Origin: Pseudomonas sp. RIT409
Lineage (GTDB): Bacteria > Pseudomonadota > Gammaproteobacteria > Pseudomonadales > Pseudomonadaceae
Length of the DNA stretch: 64,000 nt
Reading direction: 5' to 3'
NCBI RefSeq assembly: GCF_003052515.2
Contig: NZ_QARE02000028.1
Coordinates: 1 to 64,000 of the forward strand
Shown: positions 7,789 to 17,137 of the stretch, piece by piece
How the letters are laid out: every line of letters starts with the position of its first letter
Position numbering within the stretch: position 1 is the first letter of the stretch
Notes under the pieces: generated by a model
Database searches by the model: none
Told to the model about the DNA's origin: nothing
Seen by the model: only the letters and a program-made list of their open reading frames with translations
Made by a program: the position numbers and the translations under genes

Positions 7789-8184
7789 ATGAACCGGATG
7801 GCAGCCCTTCGGCAGTATCAGAAGGTCAATTCCCACGCCCAGACTGCCGTGGCCACGCCGCATCGTCTGGTGCAAATGCTGATGGAAGCCGGGCTGGATC
7901 GCATCGCTCAGGCCAAGGGCGCTATCGCGCGCAAAGACGTCGCCGCTAAAGGCGTGCTGATCGGCAAGGCCATCGAAATCGTCGGCGGCTTGCGTGAGGG
8001 CCTGGACATGGAGAAGCAAGCCGAAGCGCTGGCGCATGTCGACAATCTTTATGTGTACATGATGAAACGCCTGGCAGAGGCCAACATCAAGACCGATCCC
8101 AGAATTCTCGACGAAGTGGCCCAACTGTTGACTACAGTCAAAGAAGGTTGGGACGCGATCGGCGATCAGCAACCCGCGCTCTAA
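7789..8184 (+). CDS. fliS: Flagellin export chaperone FliS
   Basis: A 131-residue helical-bundle chaperone that binds the C-terminal D0 of unexported flagellin and keeps it from polymerising in the cytoplasm. The conserved N-terminus (YQKVNSHAQTAVATPHRLVQMLMEAGLDRI) is clear. It is followed after 10 bases by fliT and driven by its own FliA promoter. GAGGTAATGAA precedes the start. Confidence 0.95.
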   Translation: MNRMAALRQYQKVNSHAQTAVATPHRLVQMLMEAGLDRIAQAKGAIARKDVAAKGVLIGKAIEIVGGLREGLDMEKQAEALAHVDNLYVYMMKRLAEANIKTDPRILDEVAQLLTTVKEGWDAIGDQQPAL

Positions 8185-8194
8185 GGAGAACACC

Positions 8195-8491
8195 ATGAGT
8201 GCTGCACTCAAGCGAATCGAAGAAACCCGCGAAGCGTTGGTCGACGCCCTCGCCGAGCGCGACTGGATTGCCATCAGCAAACTGGATCTGGCGTGTCGCG
8301 CCTGTGTCGACGAAGTCATCCGTGAGGCGAACGACGATGAGCCTGAGCTACGCAGCAACCTGGAGGAGCTGCTGGGGGTTTATCGGCAGATGATTGACAT
8401 TGCGGTGGGCGAACGTCAGGCAATAGTCGAAGAAATGACGCAAATCCAGCGAGCGCAAAACGCTGCAAAGGTTTACCATCTGTTCGGTTGA
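8195..8491 (+). CDS. fliT: FliT-like flagellar protein
   Basis: A 98-residue helical protein in the position of FliT (fliS-prime in P. aeruginosa), directly after fliS with AAGGAG before the ATG. FliT proteins are chaperones for FliD. No enzymatic motif is present. The call rests mostly on size, helical character and synteny, because FliT sequences diverge quickly. Confidence 0.75.
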   Translation: MSAALKRIEETREALVDALAERDWIAISKLDLACRACVDEVIREANDDEPELRSNLEELLGVYRQMIDIAVGERQAIVEEMTQIQRAQNAAKVYHLFG

Positions 8492-8552
8492 CGTTTGGTT
8501 GATCGAAAAAAATTGTGCGCCATAAAATTGACTGTGTACGGTTTTTTGACTT

Positions 8553-8573
8553 AACTAGTGATGTTCACTAATT
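8553..8573. promoter_or_regulatory. Palindrome upstream of fleQ
   Basis: AACTAGTGA (8553-8561) and TCACTAATT (8565-8573) form an inverted repeat with 8 of 9 pairs and a 3-base centre. It lies about 90 bases before the fleQ start. It could be an operator; in P. aeruginosa Vfr represses fleQ, but this half-site spacing is not the usual Vfr/CRP one. The bound protein is unknown. Confidence 0.45.
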
Positions 8574-8661
8574 TCTGGCTGTTGTGGCGTCTCTGCGGAC
8601 CTTGCAAAGCCAAGCTTGCCCCCCGATTGGGCATCGAGTTGACTAGGGAAGTTGCTATTGC

Positions 8662-10137
8662 ATGTGGCGTGAAATCAAGATTCTGCTGATCGATGACGAT
8701 AGCCAGCGCCGCCGCGACATGGCGGTGATTCTGAACTTTCTCGGTGATGAGAACCTGTCTTGCTCCAGCACGGACTGGCAGCAGGTCGTCGGCGCTCTGG
8801 CGTCCACTCGAGAAGTGCTTTGCGTGCTGGTGGGTTCCGTCAATGCACCGGGCAGCCTCCAAGGGCTGCTTAAGACCATCGCTGCCTGGGATGAGTTCCT
8901 TCCTGTTTTGCTGATGGGCGAAAATTCATCTGCCGAGCTGGCAGAAGACCTGCGCCGGCGGGTGTTGTCCACCGTCGAGATGCCGCCCAGCTACAGCAAG
9001 CTGCTGGATTCCCTGCATCGGGCTCAGGTCTATCGCGAGATGTACGATCAGGCCCGCGAGCGCGGTCGTCAGCGCGAACCAAATCTGTTCCGCAGCCTGG
9101 TGGGCACCAGCCGTGCCATCCAGCACGTGCGCCAGATGATGCAGCAGGTGGCCGACACCGACGCCAGTGTGTTGATCCTGGGCGAATCGGGCACCGGCAA
9201 GGAAGTCGTGGCGCGCAACCTTCATTACCATTCCAAACGCCGTGACGCGCCATTCGTGCCGGTGAACTGTGGCGCCATTCCTGCCGAACTGCTGGAAAGC
9301 GAACTGTTCGGCCACGAGAAAGGGGCATTCACCGGAGCGATCACCAGTCGTGCCGGGCGTTTCGAACTGGCCAACGGCGGCACGCTGTTCCTCGATGAAA
9401 TTGGCGACATGCCCCTGCCGATGCAGGTCAAGTTGCTCCGCGTGCTGCAGGAGCGGACGTTCGAGCGTGTGGGCAGCAACAAGACCCAGAGCGTCGACGT
9501 GCGCATCATTGCCGCGACCCACAAGAATCTTGAAGACATGATTGGCACCGGTGGTTTCCGTGAAGACCTGTATTACCGGCTCAACGTCTTCCCGATCGAG
9601 ATGGCGCCGCTGCGCGAACGAGTCGAAGACATTCCACTGCTGATGAACGAGTTGATCTCGCGCATGGAGCATGAAAAGCGCGGTTCGATCCGTTTCAACT
9701 CGGCCGCCATCATGTCGCTGTGTCGTCACGGCTGGCCGGGCAACGTCCGCGAGCTGGCCAATCTGGTGGAGCGCATGGCGATCATGCACCCCTACGGCGT
9801 GATTGGTGTCGCCGAACTGCCGAAGAAATTCCGCTACGTCGACGACGAAGACGAGCAAATGGTGGACAGCCTTCGCAGCGACCTGGAAGAGCGCGTCGCC
9901 ATCAATGGCCATACGCCGAACTTCGCCAATGGCGCGATGTTGCCGCCGGAAGGGCTGGACCTCAAGGATTACCTGGGGGGACTGGAGCAGGGGCTGATTC
10001 AGCAGGCGTTGGACGATGCCAACGGTATCGTTGCCCGTGCAGCCGAGCGTTTGCGTATCCGCCGTACGACCCTAGTGGAGAAGATGCGCAAGTACGGCAT
10101 GAGCCGCCGCGACGGTGACGATCAGCTCGAAGACTGA
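8662..10137 (+). CDS. fleQ: FleQ, master regulator of flagellar and biofilm genes
   Basis: A 491-residue enhancer-binding protein. The N-terminal receiver-like domain (1-120) lacks the phospho-accepting Asp: the position reads VLVGSVNAPG. The AAA+ domain has Walker A GESGTGKE from residue 174, the sigma-54 contact loop GAFTGA at 221-226 and Walker B TLFLDEIGD. The C-terminal Fis-type helix-turn-helix is at about 445-485. FleQ activates class II flagellar genes with RpoN, is restrained by FleN, and on binding c-di-GMP switches to activating exopolysaccharide genes. It stands alone with a 170-base upstream region and is followed by a terminator. Confidence 0.97.
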   Translation: MWREIKILLIDDDSQRRRDMAVILNFLGDENLSCSSTDWQQVVGALASTREVLCVLVGSVNAPGSLQGLLKTIAAWDEFLPVLLMGENSSAELAEDLRRRVLSTVEMPPSYSKLLDSLHRAQVYREMYDQARERGRQREPNLFRSLVGTSRAIQHVRQMMQQVADTDASVLILGESGTGKEVVARNLHYHSKRRDAPFVPVNCGAIPAELLESELFGHEKGAFTGAITSRAGRFELANGGTLFLDEIGDMPLPMQVKLLRVLQERTFERVGSNKTQSVDVRIIAATHKNLEDMIGTGGFREDLYYRLNVFPIEMAPLRERVEDIPLLMNELISRMEHEKRGSIRFNSAAIMSLCRHGWPGNVRELANLVERMAIMHPYGVIGVAELPKKFRYVDDEDEQMVDSLRSDLEERVAINGHTPNFANGAMLPPEGLDLKDYLGGLEQGLIQQALDDANGIVARAAERLRIRRTTLVEKMRKYGMSRRDGDDQLED

Positions 10138-10161
10138 CGCAGGTTTGACGCGCCAAAAGAG

Positions 10162-10190
10162 AAACCGCTGATTTTTCAGCGGTTTTTTTT
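10162..10190 (+). terminator. Terminator after fleQ
   Basis: A perfect 10-bp stem, AAACCGCTGA (10162-10171) with TCAGCGGTTT (10176-10185), is followed by a long T run. It isolates fleQ from fleSR. Confidence 0.95.
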
Positions 10191-10191
10191 T

Positions 10192-10207
10192 CGGCACGGG
10201 GATTGCT
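10192..10207 (+). promoter_or_regulatory. Sigma-54 promoter of fleSR
   Basis: CGGCAC-N5-TTGCT with the invariant GG at 10193-10194 and GC at 10205-10206, exactly 10 bases apart. One base differs from the TGGCAC consensus. It fits FleQ/RpoN activation of fleSR. Confidence 0.85.
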
Positions 10208-10260
10208 AAAGCTCTTGGAACCTACCGTTTACTGACGGTACGCCACGCGAGAGATGAACT

Positions 10261-11490
10261 ATGCCCCAGGCCGCTCAGATGTCCTCCGAACCTGTCTTGC
10301 CGTCCGGTTTGCAGGTGCAGCCATCCCCTGAAGTCGAGAGTCGACAAGGGCTGCAGCAGGCGTTTGCCCTGTTCAATCAGATGTCCACGCAGTTGACGGA
10401 CTCCTACAGCCTGCTGGAAGCGCGGGTGACCGAGCTGAAAGGCGAGTTGGCCGTCGTCAGTGCGCAACGCATGCAGGAACTGGCTGAGAAAGAGCGGCTG
10501 GCCAATCGTCTGCAGAATCTGCTCGACCTGCTGCCCGGTGGCGTCATCGTGATCGATGGAACCGGCACCGTCCGCGAGGCCAACCCGGCGGCCATCGATC
10601 TGCTCGGCGAGCCGCTGATCGGGATGCTCTGGCGTCACGTCATCGCCCGCTGTTTTGCGCCGCGGGAGGATGACGGTCATGAGATTTCCTTGAAGGATGG
10701 TCGACGCCTGTCCATTTCCACCCGCTCGCTCGATGCCGAGCCCGGGCAGTTGGTGCTGCTTAATGACCTGACCGAAACCCGCCATCTGCAGAGTCAGTTG
10801 GCGCGCCACGAACGCTTGTCGTCGCTCGGTCGTATGGTCGCGTCGCTGGCCCATCAGATTCGCACCCCGTTGTCGGCCGCCATGATTTACGCCAGTCATC
10901 TGACAGAGCAGGCGTTGAACGTGGAGACCCAGCAACGTTTCGCCGGTCGCCTCAAAGAGCGCCTCCATGAACTGGAGCATCAAGTGCGTGACATGCTGGT
11001 GTTCGCTCGGGGGGAATTGCCGTTGACCGACCGGGTCGCGCCTTGCTCGCTGGTCGAGGCCTTGAAGGCAGCGGCCCAGACCCACGTGCGGGATGCGCGC
11101 GTGCGCTGGCAGTGCGACAGTCATCAGGGCGAACTGCTGTGCAACCGGGACACGCTGGTGGGCGCGCTGCTCAACCTGATCGAGAATGCCGTGCAGGCCA
11201 GTTCGGGCACTGCACGCATTAAAATTCACGCCTATTCCCGCGGTGACACCTTGCGCCTGTGCATCAGTGACAGCGGCCCTGGCATCGACGCCGCTGCGCT
11301 GGCACGGATCGGCGAGCCGTTCTTCACCACCAAGCCCACCGGTACCGGTCTTGGACTGGCGGTGGTCACTGCGGTCGCCAGGGCGCATCAAGGGCAGGTG
11401 CATTTCCGTTCGCGCCCGGGACGTGGCACTTGCGCCATGGTGTCCCTGCCGCTGGTCCCCGGCGTCGGCATTGCGAGGAATGCGTTATGA
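10261..11490 (+). CDS. fleS: FleS, cytoplasmic sensor histidine kinase
   Basis: A 409-residue kinase without membrane segments. It has a coiled-coil (about 50-90), a PAS domain (about 85-175), a HisKA dimerisation domain with phospho-acceptor His198 in SLAHQIRTPLSAA, and a HATPase domain with the N box (LIENAVQA), G1 (DSGPGID) and G2 (GTGLGLAV). It phosphorylates FleR to turn on class III hook and basal-body genes. Its TGA overlaps the fleR ATG by four bases, so the pair is translationally coupled. The start at 10261 is preferred; Met7 is an alternative. Confidence 0.95.
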   Translation: MPQAAQMSSEPVLPSGLQVQPSPEVESRQGLQQAFALFNQMSTQLTDSYSLLEARVTELKGELAVVSAQRMQELAEKERLANRLQNLLDLLPGGVIVIDGTGTVREANPAAIDLLGEPLIGMLWRHVIARCFAPREDDGHEISLKDGRRLSISTRSLDAEPGQLVLLNDLTETRHLQSQLARHERLSSLGRMVASLAHQIRTPLSAAMIYASHLTEQALNVETQQRFAGRLKERLHELEHQVRDMLVFARGELPLTDRVAPCSLVEALKAAAQTHVRDARVRWQCDSHQGELLCNRDTLVGALLNLIENAVQASSGTARIKIHAYSRGDTLRLCISDSGPGIDAAALARIGEPFFTTKPTGTGLGLAVVTAVARAHQGQVHFRSRPGRGTCAMVSLPLVPGVGIARNAL

Positions 11491-12914
11491 CGATCAAGGT
11501 ATTGCTGGTCGAAGATGACCACTCATTGCGTGAAGCGCTGGGCGAAACGCTGGAGCTGGCCGGGCATGACTACCTCGCCGTGGGGTCCGCCGAGGAGGCG
11601 TTGCTCGCCGCCGCCGATGCGGCATTCAACCTGGTGATCAGTGACGTCAACATGCCCGGCATGGATGGCCACCAACTATTGGCCCAACTGCGCAGCCGGT
11701 ACCCGCATTTGCCAGTGCTGCTGATGACCGCCCATGGGGCAGTGGATCGCGCGGTCGAAGCAATGCGGCAGGGGGCCGCCGATTACCTGGTCAAACCGTT
11801 CGAGCCCAAGGCCTTGCTGGCGCTGGTGGCTCGACATGCCTTGGGACGTCTTACGCCCTCCGACGGGGAAGGGCCGGTTGCGGTCGAGCCCGCCAGCCTG
11901 CAATTGTTGAATCTTGCGGCGCGTGTGGCCAAAAGCGATTCGACGGTGCTGATTTCCGGTGAGTCCGGGACCGGCAAGGAAGTCCTGGCGCGCTTCATCC
12001 ACCAACAGTCACCACGGGCAGGCGGACCGTTCATCGCCATCAACTGCGCGGCGATTCCGGACAACATGCTCGAGGCCACGTTGTTCGGGCACGAAAAGGG
12101 ATCGTTCACCGGTGCCATCGCTGCCCAGGCGGGCAAGTTCGAGCAGGCCGAGGGGGGCACCCTGCTGCTCGACGAAATCTCGGAAATGCCCATGGGGCTG
12201 CAGGCCAAGTTGCTGCGCGTGCTTCAGGAGCGGGAAGTGGAGCGGGTCGGGGCGCGCAAGCCTATAGCGCTCGACATTCGCGTGTTGGCCACCACCAACC
12301 GCGACCTCGCGGGAGAGGTGGCGGCTGGGCGCTTCCGCGAGGATTTGTATTATCGCCTGTCAGTGTTTCCGCTGGCCTGGCATCCCCTGCGCCAACGCCC
12401 CGGCGATATTCTGCCGTTGGCTCAGCGGCTGCTGACCAAGCATGTCAATAAAATGAAGCACGCCCCTGTGCGGCTGTCGGCCGAAGCACAAGCGTGCTTG
12501 GTGGGTTACAGCTGGCCTGGCAATGTCCGGGAACTGGATAACGCCGTTCAGCGCGCATTGATTCTGCAGCAAGGCGGTGTGATTCAAGCCGAGGATTTCT
12601 GTCTGGCCGGACCGCTGGGCTTTGCCTCAATGCCTGCGTCCGCCACCACGGCTCAGGTTTCACCGACGCTGCCGTCGGCACAGAGCTTCACCGAATCGTC
12701 GTTGGAAACGCCTGCTTCCGAACCTGCCGGCGCACTGGGCGAGGACCTGCGCCGTCGGGAATTTCAGCTGATCATCGATACCCTCCGTGCCGAGCGCGGT
12801 CGCCGCAAGGAAGCCGCCGAACGCCTTGGCATCAGCCCGCGGACCTTGCGCTACAAACTGGCGCAGATGCGCGACGCGGGCATGGATGTGGAGGGTTATC
12901 TGTTCGCCAGTTGA
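11487..12914 (+). CDS. fleR: FleR, sigma-54-dependent response regulator
   Basis: A 475-residue NtrC-class regulator. The receiver has the acidic pocket Glu9-Asp10-Asp11 and phospho-acceptor Asp53 in ISDVNMPG. The AAA+ domain has Walker A GESGTGKE from residue 158; the sigma-54 loop at 205-210 reads GSFTGA rather than GAFTGA. A C-terminal Fis-type helix-turn-helix (KEAAERLGISPRTLRYKL) ends the protein. Partner of FleS. A 7-bp hairpin begins inside the stop codon (12913-12929) but has no T run. Confidence 0.96.
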   Translation: MTIKVLLVEDDHSLREALGETLELAGHDYLAVGSAEEALLAAADAAFNLVISDVNMPGMDGHQLLAQLRSRYPHLPVLLMTAHGAVDRAVEAMRQGAADYLVKPFEPKALLALVARHALGRLTPSDGEGPVAVEPASLQLLNLAARVAKSDSTVLISGESGTGKEVLARFIHQQSPRAGGPFIAINCAAIPDNMLEATLFGHEKGSFTGAIAAQAGKFEQAEGGTLLLDEISEMPMGLQAKLLRVLQEREVERVGARKPIALDIRVLATTNRDLAGEVAAGRFREDLYYRLSVFPLAWHPLRQRPGDILPLAQRLLTKHVNKMKHAPVRLSAEAQACLVGYSWPGNVRELDNAVQRALILQQGGVIQAEDFCLAGPLGFASMPASATTAQVSPTLPSAQSFTESSLETPASEPAGALGEDLRRREFQLIIDTLRAERGRRKEAAERLGISPRTLRYKLAQMRDAGMDVEGYLFAS

Positions 12915-13097
12915 TCGCTGCAAGCGATCGAATCCTCAAGCGTGAGCTCGCCACGATGCAACCCGTCAGATGCCTGCGCGGCGGCTGTTCGGTAGCGAGA
13001 GTGGGCGCTGTCGCGCGCCCCTGTGTTCATGTCGCATGCCCTTCGTGCTAACACGCCAATACTTTAATGAAAAGGTGGCACTGTGCCGCTATTGGTC

Positions 13098-13113
13098 TGG
13101 CACCGTTGTTGCT
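13098..13113 (+). promoter_or_regulatory. Sigma-54 promoter of fliEFGHIJ
   Basis: TGGCAC-N5-TTGCT, a perfect match, with GG at 13099-13100 and GC at 13111-13112. It is 61 bases before the fliE ATG. Confidence 0.93.
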
Positions 13114-13173
13114 ACTACATGGATAACCGCTGAATCGGTGTCAAAAATTTGCGGCCTTTTTGAGAGAGAAGTC

Positions 13174-13503
13174 ATGAGCCAAGGTGTTGAATTTAATCGC
13201 TTGATGTTGGACATGCGTGCCATGCAGATGGACGCCATGGCCATGCCCAAGGCTGTGAACGCTCCCGAGCAGACCGGTGCAACGAGCTTTTCCGACATGC
13301 TCGGTATGGCTGTCAATAAAGTGAACGATACCCAACAGGCGTCGAACCAGTTGTCGACGGCTTTTGAAATGGGCAAGAGCGGTGTTGACCTCACGGACGT
13401 GATGATTGCCTCGCAGAAAGCCAGCGTTTCGTTTCAGGCGCTGACCCAGGTACGCAACAAGCTGGTTCAGGCGTACCAAGACATCATGCAAATGCCGGTT
13501 TGA
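13174..13503 (+). CDS. fliE: Flagellar hook-basal body protein FliE
   Basis: A 109-residue MS-ring/rod junction protein. The C-terminal signature (DVMIASQKASVSFQALTQVRNKLVQAYQDIMQMPV) is complete. The start at 13174 (MSQGVEFNRLML) is chosen because GAGAGAAG precedes it, the length is typical and the sigma-54 promoter lies upstream; a longer reading would include the promoter. First gene of the fliEFGHIJ operon, 14 bases before fliF. Confidence 0.96.
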   Translation: MSQGVEFNRLMLDMRAMQMDAMAMPKAVNAPEQTGATSFSDMLGMAVNKVNDTQQASNQLSTAFEMGKSGVDLTDVMIASQKASVSFQALTQVRNKLVQAYQDIMQMPV

Positions 13504-13517
13504 GGACGATTTAAGTC

Positions 13518-15296
13518 ATGGCTGAAGCCGTCGCCGATAACGTGCCTGCCAAAGCGGGCGCGACAGGAAGCAAGCCGCCGATGTTCGGTCTGGCGTTCCT
13601 GCAAAATCTTTCCGAGATGACCATGCTGCGTCAGGTCGGCCTCATGGTCGGTCTGGCTGCCAGCGTGGCGATTGGTTTTGCCGTCGTGCTTTGGTCGCAG
13701 CAGCCGGATTACAAGCCGCTGTATGGCAGCCTGTCCGGCATGGACACCAAGCAGGTGATGGACACCCTGGCGCAGGCCGACATCCCTTACACCGTAGAGC
13801 CGAATTCCGGCGCGCTGCTGGTCAAATCCGACGACCTCGCCCGCGCCCGCATCAAATTGGCCGGCGCCGGTATCGCCCAGAGCGATGGCAATGTCGGGTT
13901 CGAGATTCTGGACAAGGATCAAGGCCTGGGCACCAGCCAATTCATGGAAGCCACCCGCTACCGTCGTGGCCTGGAAGGCGAACTGGCGCGCACCATTTCC
14001 TCGTTGAACAACATCAAGGCCGCCCGCGTTCACTTGGCGATTCCGAAAAGCTCGGTGTTCGTCCGCGACGACCGCAAGCCAAGTGCATCCGTGCTGGTTG
14101 AGCTGTATGCCGGTCGCAGCCTGGAGCCGGGCCAGGTCATGGCCATTATCAACCTGGTCGCGACCAGCGTGCCTGAACTGACCAAGTCCCAGGTCACCGT
14201 GGTCGATCAGAAAGGCAACCTGCTGTCCGATCAGGCGGAAAACTCCGAGCTGACCATGGCAGGCAAACAATTCGACTACACCCGTCGCATGGAAAGCATG
14301 CTGACCCAGCGCGTGCAGAATATCCTGCAACCGGTGTTGGGCAACGACCGCTACAAGGCCGAAGTGTCGGCGGATGTCGATTTCAGTGCCGTGGAGTCGA
14401 CTGCCGAAAGCTTCAACCCCGACCAGCCTGCGCTGCGCAGCGAACAGACCACCACCGAGCAACGCTCCAGCAGCAGCGGTCCGCAAGGCGTGCCCGGGGC
14501 TTTGAGCAACCAGCCGCCAGGCCCGGCCACTGCGCCGCAAACCACCGGCGCCGGTGCGGCTGGCGCTGCCGGTCCCGTCGCGCCGGGTCAGCCGTTGCTC
14601 GATGCCAACGGTCAACAGATCATGGACCCGGCCACTGGCCAGCCGATGCTCGCGCCGTACCCATCGGACAAGCGCAACCAGTCGACCAAGAACTTCGAGC
14701 TGGACCGTTCCATCAGCCACACCAAACAGCAGCAGGGCAAGATCAATCGCCTGTCGGTTGCGGTAGTGGTGGACGACCAGGTCAAGGTCAACCCGGCCAA
14801 CGGCGAAACCACAACCGTTCCGTGGACCGCCGACCAACTGGCGCGCTTCACTCGGCTGGTGCAGGACGCCGTCGGCTTCGATGCCGCCCGCGGCGACAGC
14901 GTGAGCGTGATCAACGTGCCATTCTCCACCGACCGTGGCGAAGTGATTCCGGACATCCCGTTCTACTCGCAGCCTTGGTTCTGGGACATCGTCAAACAGG
15001 CGATGGGGGTGATCTTCATCCTGGTGCTGGTGTTCGGCGTGCTGCGTCCGGTGCTGAACAACATCACCAACCCGAAAAGCAAACAGGTGGACGGTGACGT
15101 CGAGCTCGGCGGCATGGTCGGCATGGACGGCGAATTGGCCAACGACCGCGTGAGCCTTGGCGGTCCGCAAAGCATTCTGTTGCCGAGCCCGAGCGAGGGT
15201 TATGACGCGCAGCTCAACGCAATCAAGGGCCTGGTGGCTGAAGACCCGGCACGTGTGGCTCAGGTCGTAAAAGAGTGGATCAACACAGATGAGTGA
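13518..15296 (+). CDS. fliF: Flagellar MS-ring protein FliF
   Basis: A 592-residue MS-ring protein. Two membrane segments frame the periplasmic part: about residues 38-59 (GLMVGLAASVAIGFAVVLW) and about 490-513 (AMGVIFILVLVFGVL). Between them lie the YscJ/FliF ring-building motifs and a Pro/Gly/Ala-rich insert at about 310-365. The C-terminal tail (VAQVVKEWINTDE) binds FliG. The stop overlaps the fliG start by 8 bases. Confidence 0.97.
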   Translation: MAEAVADNVPAKAGATGSKPPMFGLAFLQNLSEMTMLRQVGLMVGLAASVAIGFAVVLWSQQPDYKPLYGSLSGMDTKQVMDTLAQADIPYTVEPNSGALLVKSDDLARARIKLAGAGIAQSDGNVGFEILDKDQGLGTSQFMEATRYRRGLEGELARTISSLNNIKAARVHLAIPKSSVFVRDDRKPSASVLVELYAGRSLEPGQVMAIINLVATSVPELTKSQVTVVDQKGNLLSDQAENSELTMAGKQFDYTRRMESMLTQRVQNILQPVLGNDRYKAEVSADVDFSAVESTAESFNPDQPALRSEQTTTEQRSSSSGPQGVPGALSNQPPGPATAPQTTGAGAAGAAGPVAPGQPLLDANGQQIMDPATGQPMLAPYPSDKRNQSTKNFELDRSISHTKQQQGKINRLSVAVVVDDQVKVNPANGETTTVPWTADQLARFTRLVQDAVGFDAARGDSVSVINVPFSTDRGEVIPDIPFYSQPWFWDIVKQAMGVIFILVLVFGVLRPVLNNITNPKSKQVDGDVELGGMVGMDGELANDRVSLGGPQSILLPSPSEGYDAQLNAIKGLVAEDPARVAQVVKEWINTDE

Positions 15297-16308
15297 TAAT
15301 CGTGCTGCTGCGGTCAAACTGACCCGCGTTGACAAGGCTGCGATCCTGCTCCTCACCCTGGGTGAGACTGACGCGGCGCAAGTGTTGCGCCACATGGGCC
15401 CCAAGGAGGTCCAGCGCGTCGGTGTGGCCATGGCGCAGATGCGCAATGTGCACCGCGAACAGGTCGAGCAGGTGATGAGCGAGTTCGTCGACGTCATTGG
15501 CGACCAGACCGGCGTGGGCATCGGCTCCGATGGCTACATTCGCAAAATGCTGACCCAGGCCCTGGGTGAGGACAAGGCCAACGGCCTGATCGACCGCATC
15601 CTGCTGGGAGGCAATACCAGTGGTCTGGACAGCCTCAAGTGGATGGAACCGCGTGCTGTCGCGGACGTCATCCGCTATGAGCACCCGCAGATCCAGGCCA
15701 TCGTCGTGGCGTACCTCGACGCGGACCAGGCAGGTGAAGTGCTGAGCCATTTCGACCACAAGGTGCGTCTGGACATCATCCTGCGCGTCTCGTCGTTGAA
15801 CACGGTCCAGCCAGCGGCCTTGAAAGAATTGAACCAGATCCTGGAGAAGCAGTTCTCGGGCAACGCCAACACGTCGCGTACCACCCTGGGTGGCATCAAG
15901 CGTGCCGCGGACATCATGAACTTCCTCGACAGTTCGATCGAAGGCCAGCTCATGGACTCCATCCGCGAAGTGGACGAGGACCTGTCGACGCAGATCGAAG
16001 ACCTCATGTTCGTCTTCAACAACCTGTCCGACGTCGACGACCGTGGCATCCAGGCGTTGCTGCGCGAAGTCTCTTCCGATGTGTTGGTGCTGGCGCTCAA
16101 GGGCTCCGACGACGCCATCAAGGAAAAGATTTTCAAGAACATGTCCAAACGTGCCGCCGAACTGCTGCGCGACGACCTCGAAGCCAAAGGCCCCGTGCGG
16201 GTCAGCGACGTGGAAGCTGCACAGAAAGAGATCCTCACCATTGCCCGTCGTATGGCGGAGGCCGGGGAAATCGTTCTCGGCGGCAAAGGTGGCGAGGAAA
16301 TGATTTAA
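15289..16308 (+). CDS. fliG: Flagellar motor switch protein FliG
   Basis: A 339-residue rotor protein with N, middle (EHPQ motif at YEHPQIQAIV) and C-terminal domains. The torque helix with alternating charged residues is in the last 60 residues (KNMSKRAAELLRDDLEAKGPVRVSDVE). It links FliF to FliM/FliN and contacts the stators. Overlaps fliF by 8 bases. Confidence 0.97.
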   Translation: MSDNRAAAVKLTRVDKAAILLLTLGETDAAQVLRHMGPKEVQRVGVAMAQMRNVHREQVEQVMSEFVDVIGDQTGVGIGSDGYIRKMLTQALGEDKANGLIDRILLGGNTSGLDSLKWMEPRAVADVIRYEHPQIQAIVVAYLDADQAGEVLSHFDHKVRLDIILRVSSLNTVQPAALKELNQILEKQFSGNANTSRTTLGGIKRAADIMNFLDSSIEGQLMDSIREVDEDLSTQIEDLMFVFNNLSDVDDRGIQALLREVSSDVLVLALKGSDDAIKEKIFKNMSKRAAELLRDDLEAKGPVRVSDVEAAQKEILTIARRMAEAGEIVLGGKGGEEMI

Positions 16309-16321
16309 GAGTAGGTAGTCG

Positions 16322-17137
16322 ATGTTCAGCTCCGATAAAGAACCACCCAGCGAGCTCATCAGGGCCAAGGATCTGCGCGGGATCGACGTCTGGACATTGC
16401 CCAGTTTCGATCCTCACGTGGAGCCGGAACCCGAGCCTGAGGTCGAAGAGCCGGAACCTGCCGAAAGCGAAGAAGTACCGCTGGAAGAAGTGCAGCCGCT
16501 CACCCTCGAAGAACTGGAGAGCATCCGTCAGGACGCCTACAACGAAGGGTTTGCCATCGGCGAAAAAGAGGGCTTCCACAGCACCCAGCTCAAGGTACGC
16601 CAAGAGGCCGAGGTTGCCTTGGCTGCCAAGCTGGAAAGCCTCGAAACCCTGATGAGTCATCTGTTCGAGCCCATTGCCGATCAGGACGCGCAGATTGAGA
16701 AATCCTTGATCCAACTGGTCGAGCACCTGGCGCGAGAAGTGATTCAGCGCGAGCTCAAGACCGATTCCAGTCAGATCGGCAAAGTCCTGCAGGATGCGCT
16801 GCGCCTGTTGCCGATGGGCGCCAATAACGTCCGCATCCTGGTCAATTCGCAGGACTTCGCACAGGTCAAGGCGCTGCGTGACCGCCATGAAGAAAACTGG
16901 CGCATTCTCGAAGACGACACCCTGCAGCCGGGCGGTTGCCGGGTGGAAACGGAGCACAGCCGTATCGACGCTTCGGTGGAAACCCGCTTGAGCGTGGCCA
17001 TCGCCAAAATGTTCGATCAGCTCCACGAGCAGGCGCTGCATCCGGCCATCCCAGATGTGAGTGTCGACCTGGAAGCGGCGATCAAGAGCGCCGAAAGCGC
17101 GCTGAACAAATCATCGGATGCGTCCGATGCGTCTTGA
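16322..17137 (+). CDS. fliH: Flagellar export ATPase regulator FliH
   Basis: A 271-residue peripheral stalk protein of the export apparatus. It has a Glu/Pro-rich N-terminus (EPEPEPEVEEPEPAESEE), a long coiled-coil including a glycine-repeat part (AYNEGFAIGEKEGF), and a C-terminal domain that binds the FliI N-terminus. Its 3' end overlaps fliI. Confidence 0.95.
   Translation: MFSSDKEPPSELIRAKDLRGIDVWTLPSFDPHVEPEPEPEVEEPEPAESEEVPLEEVQPLTLEELESIRQDAYNEGFAIGEKEGFHSTQLKVRQEAEVALAAKLESLETLMSHLFEPIADQDAQIEKSLIQLVEHLAREVIQRELKTDSSQIGKVLQDALRLLPMGANNVRILVNSQDFAQVKALRDRHEENWRILEDDTLQPGGCRVETEHSRIDASVETRLSVAIAKMFDQLHEQALHPAIPDVSVDLEAAIKSAESALNKSSDASDAS

Noticed and set aside
13467..15521. 684-codon minus-strand open frame opposite fliF
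   Set aside because: An antisense shadow of fliF caused by GC-rich codon use; His/Arg/Gln-rich composition without domains.
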